This document shows, in pieces, positions 1-6,819 of a stretch of DNA of 11,079 nucleotides (its first letter is position 1; every line of letters starts with the position of its first letter). A model generated the notes under the pieces. The model did not search any database and had not been told where the DNA came from. It was given only the letters and a program-made list of their open reading frames with translations. The DNA is taken from NCBI RefSeq assembly GCF_030151805.1, contig NZ_JASLCN010000355.1, positions 1-11,079 on the forward strand, given 5' to 3'. This DNA is from Fluviicola sp. GTDB taxonomy: Bacteria; Bacteroidota; Bacteroidia; Flavobacteriales_D; Crocinitomicaceae. A program made the position numbers and the translations under genes.

Positions 1-983
1 ATACTATTTACTTTTGTGACGACTACATTAGTTTAACTGATCTCGACTCTTCCATCTGCCTGCATGAAGAGCTTGGTATTTCCATCAACTCTTCACAACA
101 GGATGCAATAATTTGGGAAATCCCAGGAATAGTTACTCAGACCGGATCTTCGTTTCTGTGGCAGGCGGATACTTCAGGAACTTTCAATCTCAATCTGAAC
201 AAGGAAAATAATCTTTGTTCATACAACGAAACCTACGAAATCATTATTCATCCTCTACCGATTGTTGATCTGTTGCCGTTTGCAGACGATAGTGTTTGTC
301 AACAGACCGGTTTTATGGATCTTCCGACAGGTCTCCCCGTTAATGGAATATACTCCGGCGAGATTATCAATTCAAATCAGATAGATTTATCATTGAATAC
401 AGGCTCTTTTTATATTCAATATTATTACTCAGATCAATACGGATGTTCTTCAGCAGATTCCTCGTTACTGATAATTCTGCCTTCACCTGTCGTTCAACTA
501 CAGGGTTTTTCTTCAGATACAATCTGTATGCAGAATCAGGTACTTACGCTTCCAATAGGATTGCCAACAGGAGGGTTTTATTCGGGAACAGGAGTAAGTG
601 GGAACGAATTCGATCCGAATCTTGCACCTGGTAACCATTACATTTTATACTCTTACACAGATTCTCAAAATTGCACCGCTAGCGATTCCACGTTGATCAC
701 TGTGGAAGATTGTCTTGCCCTTAATGAGAACGAAAAGAGCCTCTTCCATATTTATCCGAATCCATTTTCTTCCAATATCGTTCTAAATATTGATCAGTCC
801 CTCGCGAGTCAATACTCATTAATCGTTTATGATATGTTGGGGAAAAACATATTTGAAGAACACGGAATCACGGAACAAATTCACTCTATAGATTTATCGT
901 GGTTAGAACCCGGGATTTACACCATGTTGTTTTCTGAATATCAATCAAGTAGTTGTCAGAGCCTTAAATTAATCAGAAAATAA
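1..983 (+). CDS. C-terminal part of a secreted protein with Ig-like repeats and a type IX secretion sorting domain
   Basis: The frame is open from the window edge (first full codon at position 3) to TAA at 981-983, so about 326 residues of a longer gene are visible and the true start lies outside. A TTG near position 273 is not needed as a start. Seen: two homologous units of about 75 residues (about 87-162 and 163-236), each with a GLP..G.YSG core, a Y.Y.D motif and a pair of cysteines that could form a disulfide. A more divergent Ig-like stretch precedes them. The last 90 residues carry IYPNPF, a VYDMLGK strand, EPGIYT and a basic end (LKLIRK), the pattern of the type A T9SS C-terminal domain. 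Known of the family: this domain directs cargo through the outer membrane and is usually removed. Inferred: a cell-surface or secreted adhesin-like protein. Its catalytic or binding part, if any, is upstream of the window. Confidence 0.9.
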   Translation, partial: TIYFCDDYISLTDLDSSICLHEELGISINSSQQDAIIWEIPGIVTQTGSSFLWQADTSGTFNLNLNKENNLCSYNETYEIIIHPLPIVDLLPFADDSVCQQTGFMDLPTGLPVNGIYSGEIINSNQIDLSLNTGSFYIQYYYSDQYGCSSADSSLLIILPSPVVQLQGFSSDTICMQNQVLTLPIGLPTGGFYSGTGVSGNEFDPNLAPGNHYILYSYTDSQNCTASDSTLITVEDCLALNENEKSLFHIYPNPFSSNIVLNIDQSLASQYSLIVYDMLGKNIFEEHGITEQIHSIDLSWLEPGIYTMLFSEYQSSSCQSLKLIRK

Positions 984-1092
984 TAGAGATAAAGATAGCC
1001 TGATTATTCCCTTTGTAGTAAAGTAAACCGATAGCAAAAGACATGTTTTCTAAATAATTGGTTCGACTTATGTATTGAACTGCGTACGAAAC

Positions 1093-1123
1093 AAAAACGC
1101 CCGGAGTGACTCCGGGCGTTTTT
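1093..1123. terminator. Bidirectional intrinsic terminator
   Basis: A perfect 13-bp inverted repeat (1093-1105 and 1111-1123) surrounds a 5-nt centre whose outer bases can also pair. The stem core is the GC-rich CGCCCGGA. It begins with five A and ends with five T, so it has a U-tract on either strand. It sits between convergent genes and can end transcription of both the T9SS cargo gene (+) and the FAH-family gene (-). It starts about 110 bp after the cargo stop and about 27 bp after the FAH stop in that gene's direction. Confidence 0.93.
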
Positions 1124-1149
1124 AATATCTACTATTTTAAGTAATCCTC

Positions 1150-1761
1150 TTATTTAATTCTCAAATCCAAAATCTTTTCCTCGCCGATAAATCCTTCCAG
1201 ATGATCGCCGATTGCAACCGGACCAACTCCAGCAGGTGTTCCGGTGAAGATCAAATCGCCGGTTTTGAGGGTAACGTATTGAGAAACAAAGGCAATAATT
1301 TTGTCGATGGAAAAGATCATGTCAGCCGTGTGACCATTCTGAACTGCTGTTCCGTTTTTCTTCAAGGTGAAATGAAAATCGTTTAAGTCCAAAGCACTCA
1401 CCGGGATGAAATGTGTTCCCATCGGTGCGCTGTTGTCGAAAGCCTTTGCTTTTTCCCACGGAAGACTTTTCGCTTTGCATTGTTCCTGCAAATCGCGGGC
1501 AGTAAAGTCAATTCCCAGGGAGATTTCATCGTAATAAGAAGCTGCGAATTTCTCCTGGATGTTTTTCCCTACTTTTTTGATTTTCACCACCACTTCACAT
1601 TCATAATGCAGGTCTTTGGTAAAATCGGGGATATAGAAATCGTTTCCGGCCGGCAAATAGGCCGTGTCGGGTTTCATAAAAAAAACAGGTTCAACCGGAA
1701 GCGGGTTGTTCAATTCCTTTGCGTGATCCGCGTAGTTTCGTCCGATACAGATAATTTTCAT
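1150..1761 (-). CDS. Fumarylacetoacetate hydrolase family protein (FAHD1/YcgM-like)
   Basis: A 203-residue cytoplasmic protein covering the FAH C-terminal catalytic fold. Seen: GRNYADHAKEL near the N-terminus (7-17), FFMKP (27-31), the metal-ligand set E54, E56 and D85 (from HYECE and GIDFTARD), a lid segment LPWEKAKAFD (100-109) and TGTPAGVG (173-180). Known: single-domain members cleave or tautomerise acylpyruvates or oxaloacetate with Mg2+ or Mn2+; the sequence does not say which. The start at 1761 is chosen because family members begin M-K-I-x-x-x-GRNY. The frame stays open 24 codons further upstream only because it runs through a repeat. The leader is A-rich (AAAAAA just before ATG), usual for this phylum. 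Upstream is a 123-bp gap with paired repeats, then the exonuclease gene; downstream is the shared terminator. Membership of the family is secure; the substrate is unknown. Confidence 0.93.
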   Translation of the reverse strand: MKIICIGRNYADHAKELNNPLPVEPVFFMKPDTAYLPAGNDFYIPDFTKDLHYECEVVVKIKKVGKNIQEKFAASYYDEISLGIDFTARDLQEQCKAKSLPWEKAKAFDNSAPMGTHFIPVSALDLNDFHFTLKKNGTAVQNGHTADMIFSIDKIIAFVSQYVTLKTGDLIFTGTPAGVGPVAIGDHLEGFIGEEKILDLRIK

Positions 1762-1767
1762 TTTTTT

Positions 1768-1887
1768 AAATTGAAAATGGATAATTGACAATTGAAAAGT
1801 GAGTTCGAAGAGTTGAAAAAGTGTTGCAAACAAAAGCAGTACTTTCTCTTCTTTTCAATTTTACATTTTCAATTATCAATTGAATTA
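1768..1887. repeat. Pair of A/T-rich inverted repeat arms, copy 1
   Basis: The left arm (1768-1799) ends in ATTGAAAAG. The right arm (1851-1887) starts with CTTTTCAAT, so the two face each other across 51 bp of unrelated sequence (1800-1850). The left arm shares the 19-mer GATAATTGACAATTGAAAA (1780-1798) with copy 2 at 2785-2803. The right arm, reverse-complemented, matches the left arm of copy 2 at 24 of 26 positions. The pair fills the gap between the FAH start and the exonuclease stop, and its right end just overlaps the exonuclease stop codon. It is either a dispersed short repeat or a MITE-like remnant. Confidence 0.65.
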
Positions 1888-2739
1888 TTTTTTGAACTTG
1901 TTTTGCAGTGCCGCCAATTTATCTTCGATACTCGCGTCGGCATTTTCTGCGTCGCGTTTCTCCCGGCGTTTCTGCTTGATGCGTTCCATTTCTTCCCGCA
2001 GCAATTGTTTGGTATAAAGCGGAAAATCTGCGTCCATCATCCAACCGAAGTAACCTGGTTCGGATTCTGAGACTTCTTCCACCGTTTTTCCTTTGTGCTT
2101 TCCGAAATTATACGTCACCTGACCATCTTTCGTTTTTGCCAGTCTTCCGGCGAAATCATGCCATTCCTGGTTTCCCTGGCGCGAAAAATCGGAGAGTTCC
2201 GGGATGGTTTTTGCTAAATCCGGGTAGCGTTCCAATTGTGCTTTGAAAACGTCCAGCGTCACTTTCGTGTCGTATAGGGCATTGTGTGCATTCTCCATCG
2301 GTTCGTTGCAATAGAACTGGTAAGCCGCTGCCAAAGTGCGTTGTTCCATTTTGTGGAAGATATTCTGAACATCCACGAAACGGCGCTCGCTGATCTTGAA
2401 CGGATGATTGATCCGTAGAAATTCTTCTGCCAGGATCGGAATGTCAAATTTATTGGAATTGTATCCACCCAAATCCGAATCACCGATAAACGCCGCAATT
2501 TCATCTGAAAGCTGCGCAAAGGTGGGTTCATTGGCAACCAAAGCATCCGTAATTCCGGTAATCTCTGCAGATTCTTTGGTAATCGGAATAGTGGGGTTGA
2601 TGCGTCTGTAGAATTCACTCTGTTCTCCGTCCGGAGCGATTTTGATCAAAGCAATTTCAATAATTCGATCTTTTGCCACGTCCAATCCGGTGGTTTCAAG
2701 GTCTAACATGACAAAATTTCGGGTGAGAGATACATTCAT
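1885..2739 (-). CDS. DEDDh-family 3'-5' exonuclease with C-terminal DUF3820-like module
   Basis: A 284-residue cytoplasmic protein. Residues 8-170 form a DnaQ-type exonuclease domain: ExoI DLETTGL (D13, E15), ExoII YNSNKFDIPIL (D99) and ExoIII H152-x4-D157, so the four acidic residues and the general-base histidine are all present. Residues about 209-245 hold NFGKHKGK, then PGYFGWM and a short helix, the signature of the DUF3820-type module often found after exonuclease domains in Bacteroidota. A charged, probably helical tail (248-284) follows. Known: such enzymes remove nucleotides from DNA or RNA 3' ends with two metal ions. It is not fused to a polymerase or to a UvrC-like nuclease, so a replication proofreading role cannot be assumed. 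The start at 2739 places the ExoI motif at the usual distance. An in-frame ATG at 2811 would add 24 residues translated from leader and repeat DNA, and is rejected. Confidence 0.9.
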   Translation of the reverse strand: MNVSLTRNFVMLDLETTGLDVAKDRIIEIALIKIAPDGEQSEFYRRINPTIPITKESAEITGITDALVANEPTFAQLSDEIAAFIGDSDLGGYNSNKFDIPILAEEFLRINHPFKISERRFVDVQNIFHKMEQRTLAAAYQFYCNEPMENAHNALYDTKVTLDVFKAQLERYPDLAKTIPELSDFSRQGNQEWHDFAGRLAKTKDGQVTYNFGKHKGKTVEEVSESEPGYFGWMMDADFPLYTKQLLREEMERIKQKRREKRDAENADASIEDKLAALQNKFKK

Positions 2740-2784
2740 ACAGCTAAAGTTATGTTCAAAGATGGCGAAAATGTGGGGAAGTTT

Positions 2785-2912
2785 GATAATTGACAATTGA
2801 AAATGTAACATTGAAAAGTAGAAAACATTTTATAAGTAAGGGTAAGATGTATTCTTAGAATGAAAATACAACCTTTTCAATTAACCATTTTACATTCTCC
2901 ATTCAATTGTTA
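2785..2912. repeat. Pair of A/T-rich inverted repeat arms, copy 2
   Basis: Same design as the pair at 1768-1887. The left arm (2785-2818) contains GATAATTGACAATTGAAAA and ends in ATTGAAAAG. The right arm (2873-2912) starts with CTTTTCAATT and is more diverged. The arms are 54 bp apart (2819-2872), and the spacer does not resemble the spacer of copy 1. It lies in the gap between the exonuclease gene and the terminator of the OmpA-family gene. Confidence 0.6.
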
Positions 2913-2916
2913 AAAC

Positions 2917-2950
2917 AAAAAAACCGGTCCATCTTTCGATAAACCGGTTT
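2917..2950 (-). terminator. Intrinsic terminator of the OmpA-family gene
   Basis: The 8-bp stem AAACCGGT (2921-2928) pairs with ACCGGTTT (2943-2950). The loop contains a further ATC/GAT pairing. Read on the minus strand the hairpin ends in seven T. It begins about 23 bp after the stop codon at 2973. Confidence 0.85.
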
Positions 2951-2972
2951 CTATGCAGATAAAACAAATTGC

Positions 2973-5312
2973 TTATTTCACAATAATGAACTCTGTTCTA
3001 CGGTTCAATTGATGACCTTTTTCTTTTTCTTCCCAGGTCGGCATGTTTTCGATTTGAGCATCGGATACCTTCAATTTCGTTTCACCGTATCCTTTTCCGG
3101 AAATTCGGTTTGCAGCAATTCCTTTGGAAACAATGTAACGGGCAGAAGCTTTCGCACGTTGGTCGGATAATTTGACGTTGTACTCATCCGTACCGCGGCT
3201 ATCCGTGTGAGAACCCAGCTCAATGTTGATTCCAGGATTTTCTTTCATGATCTTCACGATTTTATCCAGTTCTTTTGCAGCATCCGGGCGAATATCCCAT
3301 TTGTTGTAGTCGAAATAAATCGGATTTACATTCAGACCGATATCCGTTCCGGCTTCGTTTTTAGCCAGTGAACGATCAATGCGGATTTCAGAATTTTCTG
3401 CCAGGGTCACAGGAACATCGTAGGTCATCGTCACATAACCTGCTTTTTCCAGTTTCAAGGCAAATTCTACATTGTCACCCTGTTTCATGCCGCCAAGTGT
3501 ATCCGTTTTGTAGGATCCGTTTTTCCCGCTTGGAAGGCCGTATAATTTTTCTCCTGTTTTCTTGTTGATCAGGCTAATCGCAACACCATCCAGTTTTGCG
3601 TTTGTTTTGCTGTCTGTGATTGTTCCGACAACATAGTAAGGTTTCACCATCATCTGCTTGTCTACGTCCAGCCAGAACTCGCGGTAAACTTCGGAGTATT
3701 CTTTGTTACACTCTGTTTTGAATTTCTCCGTGTAGAAGTTTTTCTTCCCGTTTTTCTCATAAGAGAATGTAATGTCGTATTGTTTACAAGGTTCAAGTGC
3801 GTTCATAAACACACCGTCACGCATACGCGGGAAGATTTTCAGATCGTATGGTTTTTCGCAGTCCAGGCATTTCAGTGTAATGGAAACATCTTCCGGAAGC
3901 GGTTTTCCGCCGATCACGTGGATTTTTCCGTTCAATACAGCTACGTTTTTAACTCCTAAGTAGTTGTTCTTGATTTCGTAGATGTCCTTTTCACCCTTTC
4001 CTTCGGCGCGAAGCGAAGTCATGTAACCCGTCAATCCATCCACAGTGGTCGTATAGAACACATCATCACAGGTGGAGTTGATCGGGTAACCCAGGTTTTT
4101 CGAAGGCCCCCATTGTCCTTTGCTATCGAGGGAAGACATGAAAATATCGAAACCGCCCATACTTCTGTTTCCATTCGTTGAGAAGTAAAGTGTGCTGTTA
4201 TCAATAGAAACAAACGGAGATTCTTCGTCCATCGGCCCGTTGATGTTTGGCCCAAGGTTCACCGGATCTCCCCAGCTTCCGTCTTTTTGTTTCACGGAAT
4301 AGTAAATATCACGACCTCCGAAACCTCCTTTGCGGTTGGAAACAAAATACATTGTTTTTCCGTCCGGAGTAACCGTTGCATGCGTTTCCCAATCGCTGGT
4401 ATTGATTTTCTTATTATCCAGATGTGTCACTACCTGGAATTTATTCGTTGAGAAATCGGAGTAGAAAATATCTCCGTTTCCTTGTGTATCCATATACGCG
4501 TAAACACGTCTTTCGTCCGGGCTTACAGCCAAAGTAGCTTCGTTTTGCAATGAATCACAGAATTCCAGTTTGATCGGATCCATCCAGGTAGAATCGAAAT
4601 CGCGGTAGGATACATAAATATCTTCCGGGTATTGATTGTTTCTCGGGTCTAATCCTTTGTCGGAAGCACCGTTTGGCCATCTTCTTCTGGAAGTAAAATA
4701 TAACGCTGAACCGTCCAATGAAATAACCGGAGAATATTCCGGGTTCTTGGTGTTTACCGAACTCCCCATGTTTTTCAGGTACACATTTTTCGGATTTGCC
4801 ATTTCAGCTCTTGCTACTTTACATTGTTCCAAAAACAATTTCGCGAAGAACACATTGTTCGACTTTGCGATCGAAGTTTCCAGGAATTTGTTGTAAAATT
4901 CCTCTGCTTTGGAAATGTTTCCGGCCATGTGATAGCATCTTCCCATTTCGAAATACGCATCAACAGGAGCTGCTGTTTCTTTTGCATTGAACGGATCGTA
5001 TTTTTTATCCGTTTTCAAAACAGCTTTTTCCAGATAAGGCTGAGCTTTTACAAAATCGCTCGACATTTCAAGGTAAATAAATCCTCTTCGGTAGTTGTAA
5101 TTCGAACTGGCCGGCTGAAACTCGAGTAACCTGTCGACGATCATGCCTGCCTGGTAAAAATAACCCTCCTGGATCATAATAGAACTTTCCATAACGAGTT
5201 CCGATTCGGAACCATTACGGACTAATTCTGCCACACGTTTATCGTCATACTGGGCAGAAGACACAAAAGGGAAAAGGAGTGTTAGTAAAATAGTAGATTT
5301 CAGTAAACTCAT
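2973..5312 (-). CDS. OmpA-family envelope protein with TPR, beta-propeller and peptidoglycan-binding domains (PorE-like architecture)
   Basis: A 779-residue protein with a signal peptide (1-20, SSA before Q21; no lipobox cysteine). Domain order: TPR-like helices (about 25-170); a WD40/PD40-type propeller (about 190-447) with repeated blades such as DGSALYFTSRR, DGKTMYFVSNRKGGFGGRDI and NSTLYFSTNGNRSMGGFDI; one or two carboxypeptidase-regulatory-like beta domains (about 455-548 and 558-650); and a C-terminal OmpA domain (662-779). The OmpA domain has SHTDSRG (D704) and LSDQRA (R719), the Asp/Arg pair that holds diaminopimelate in peptidoglycan. Known: PorE of the T9SS in Porphyromonas has this domain order and tethers the machine to the cell wall, but Bacteroidota carry several paralogues. 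Inferred: periplasmic, bound to peptidoglycan. No porP/sprF or other T9SS machinery gene is adjacent, so a T9SS role is possible, not shown. It is transcribed alone, with a hairpin in the upstream gap and a terminator downstream. Confidence 0.92.
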   Translation of the reverse strand: MSLLKSTILLTLLFPFVSSAQYDDKRVAELVRNGSESELVMESSIMIQEGYFYQAGMIVDRLLEFQPASSNYNYRRGFIYLEMSSDFVKAQPYLEKAVLKTDKKYDPFNAKETAAPVDAYFEMGRCYHMAGNISKAEEFYNKFLETSIAKSNNVFFAKLFLEQCKVARAEMANPKNVYLKNMGSSVNTKNPEYSPVISLDGSALYFTSRRRWPNGASDKGLDPRNNQYPEDIYVSYRDFDSTWMDPIKLEFCDSLQNEATLAVSPDERRVYAYMDTQGNGDIFYSDFSTNKFQVVTHLDNKKINTSDWETHATVTPDGKTMYFVSNRKGGFGGRDIYYSVKQKDGSWGDPVNLGPNINGPMDEESPFVSIDNSTLYFSTNGNRSMGGFDIFMSSLDSKGQWGPSKNLGYPINSTCDDVFYTTTVDGLTGYMTSLRAEGKGEKDIYEIKNNYLGVKNVAVLNGKIHVIGGKPLPEDVSITLKCLDCEKPYDLKIFPRMRDGVFMNALEPCKQYDITFSYEKNGKKNFYTEKFKTECNKEYSEVYREFWLDVDKQMMVKPYYVVGTITDSKTNAKLDGVAISLINKKTGEKLYGLPSGKNGSYKTDTLGGMKQGDNVEFALKLEKAGYVTMTYDVPVTLAENSEIRIDRSLAKNEAGTDIGLNVNPIYFDYNKWDIRPDAAKELDKIVKIMKENPGINIELGSHTDSRGTDEYNVKLSDQRAKASARYIVSKGIAANRISGKGYGETKLKVSDAQIENMPTWEEKEKGHQLNRRTEFIIVK

Positions 5313-5329
5313 TACGCTATAAATTAAGA

Positions 5330-5365
5330 AAGACCCACATCTTTTAGTTTAAGTATGTGGGTCTT
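5330..5365 (-). terminator. Hairpin between the E2 gene and the OmpA-family gene, probable terminator
   Basis: A perfect 11-bp stem: AAGACCCACAT (5330-5340) and ATGTGGGTCTT (5355-5365). On the minus strand it is followed by an interrupted T-tract (TTTCTTAATTT). It lies 35 bp past the E2 stop and ends 17 bp before the OmpA-family start codon, so it may also form in the leader of that gene. Confidence 0.7.
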
Positions 5366-5400
5366 ACGGTCATTTTATTTTTTAGTTACAACGAAAGTAA

Positions 5401-6747
5401 CTATAATTCTCGATTGATATCAAATTGTTCTAAATAATCAGCAACTCTTCTCACAAACTGACCTCCTAATGAACCATCTACAACGCGATGATCGTACGAA
5501 TGAGATAAGAACATTTTATGACGGATTCCGATGAAATCTCCATCCGGAGTTTCGATAACCGCCGGCATTTTACGGATAGCACCCAAAGCAAGGATTGCTA
5601 CCTGAGGCTGGTTGATAATCGGAGTTCCCATCACGTTTCCGAATGTACCAACATTCGTTACCGTATAAGTTCCACCCTGAATATCTTCCGGCTTCAATTT
5701 ATTGTCGCGGGCATTTCTTGCCAATTCATTGACTGATTTTGCAATTCCCGTCAAATTCATGCGGTCTGCATTCTTGATCACAGGAACGATCAGGTTCCCT
5801 GAAGGAAGTGCAGTTGCCATTCCGATATTGATATCCTTGCGCTTAATGATTTGATTTCCGGACAGGGAAACGTTGATCATCGGGAAATCTTTGATCGCTT
5901 TCACGATTGCTTCCATGAAGATAGGAGTGAAGGTTAAGTTTTCTCCTTCGCGTTTTTCGAATTCCTTCTTCATTTTATTTCTCCAGTTCACGATATTCGT
6001 TACGTCAGCTTCTACAAAAGAAGTTACGTGAGGAGAAACATGCTTAGACATCACCATGTGCTCAGCAATCAGCTTACGCATGCGATCCATTTCCATGATT
6101 TCGTCTCCCGGGTTCACAGTAACAACCGGTTCTTTGATATTACTCAGGAACGAAGAACCTCCTGAAAGAACCGGTGCAGCTCCGTTTGATGCAGCCGGCG
6201 CAGCTTTCACAGCAGCTGGTTGTGCAACAGAACCTCCGGCTCCGCGTGTATCAATGTATGAAAGAATGTCTTTTTTGGTAACTCTTCCTCCCATTCCGGT
6301 TCCGCTGATAGCGTCGATTTCCGTCATGGAGATATTTTCTTTTTGAGCGATGCTTCGAACAAGCGGGGAAATGAATTTGCCATTTCCACTGTTTTTGTCA
6401 AGAGCGACTCCACCATTTGAAACAACTGCCTGTGCTGCAGTTACGGTATCAGCTACTGCTGCAACCGCTGCCGGCTCGGCTTTCGGTGCTACAGGCGCAG
6501 AATCTCCGTCTGTTGAGATAATTGCAATCACATCTCCAACTTGAGCAACCTGGTCTTTCTCAAATAATTTTTGAACCAAAACTCCTGCTGCTTCTGATGG
6601 TAATTCGTTATCAACTTTATCAGTTGCAACTTCTACCAAAGGTTCATCCATTGCTACGGTGTCACCAACTTCTTTTAACCAATTGGTAATGGTAGCTTCT
6701 GTAACGCTTTCTCCCATTTTTGGAAGACGAATTTCAATTTGTGCCAT
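5401..6747 (-). CDS. Dihydrolipoamide acyltransferase, E2 component of a 2-oxo acid dehydrogenase complex
   Basis: A 448-residue cytoplasmic protein with the full E2 layout. There is one lipoyl domain (1-78) with the lipoylation lysine K44 in VATDKVDNELPS, an Ala/Pro-rich linker, a peripheral-subunit-binding domain (about 124-165, FISPLVRSIA to KKDIL), a second flexible linker, and the acyltransferase domain (about 216-447) ending in DHRVVDG, with catalytic H420 and D424. Known: E2 forms the core of the complex and passes an acyl group from E1 to CoA through the lipoyl arm. The N-terminus (LPKMGESV) and the single lipoyl domain fit a branched-chain or 2-oxoglutarate type better than a multi-lipoyl pyruvate E2. 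Branched-chain type is the more likely, but the sequence alone does not settle it. No E1 or E3 gene is adjacent, so partners must be encoded elsewhere. It has a promoter candidate at 6781-6813. Confidence 0.93.
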   Translation of the reverse strand: MAQIEIRLPKMGESVTEATITNWLKEVGDTVAMDEPLVEVATDKVDNELPSEAAGVLVQKLFEKDQVAQVGDVIAIISTDGDSAPVAPKAEPAAVAAVADTVTAAQAVVSNGGVALDKNSGNGKFISPLVRSIAQKENISMTEIDAISGTGMGGRVTKKDILSYIDTRGAGGSVAQPAAVKAAPAASNGAAPVLSGGSSFLSNIKEPVVTVNPGDEIMEMDRMRKLIAEHMVMSKHVSPHVTSFVEADVTNIVNWRNKMKKEFEKREGENLTFTPIFMEAIVKAIKDFPMINVSLSGNQIIKRKDINIGMATALPSGNLIVPVIKNADRMNLTGIAKSVNELARNARDNKLKPEDIQGGTYTVTNVGTFGNVMGTPIINQPQVAILALGAIRKMPAVIETPDGDFIGIRHKMFLSHSYDHRVVDGSLGGQFVRRVADYLEQFDINREL

Positions 6748-6780
6748 ATAACGACTAAGAATTCTCGATTAATTTCGGTA

Positions 6781-6813
6781 CAAAAATAACGGAAAAAATA
6801 TGAAATTCACCAA
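6781..6813 (-). promoter_or_regulatory. Candidate Bacteroidota-type promoter for the E2 gene
   Basis: On the minus strand TATTTTTG (6788 down to 6781) matches the phylum's -7 element TAnnTTTG exactly. TTG (6813 down to 6811) lies 22 nt upstream as a possible -33 element. Initiation some 6-7 nt further on would leave a leader of about 25-30 nt before the ATG at 6747. It sits in the 72-bp gap after the glycosyltransferase gene. Part of the match may be chance in A/T-rich DNA. Confidence 0.5.
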
Positions 6814-6819
6814 TGGTTT

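Noticed and set aside
273..983. TTG at 273 as the start of a separate 236-residue gene
   Set aside because: The same frame is open to the window edge and encodes continuous Ig-like sequence, so the gene is simply truncated by the window.
2259..2618. 119-codon minus-strand frame inside the exonuclease gene
   Set aside because: It is a different frame of the same strand as a gene with intact catalytic motifs and has no protein-like features.
5405..6773. Direct repeat AATTCTCGATTgAT / AATTCTCGATTaAT at both ends of the E2 gene (5405-5418 and 6760-6773)
   Set aside because: A 13-of-14 match between two sites in an 11-kb A/T-rich window is expected several times by chance, and one copy is ordinary coding sequence (the last codons of E2).
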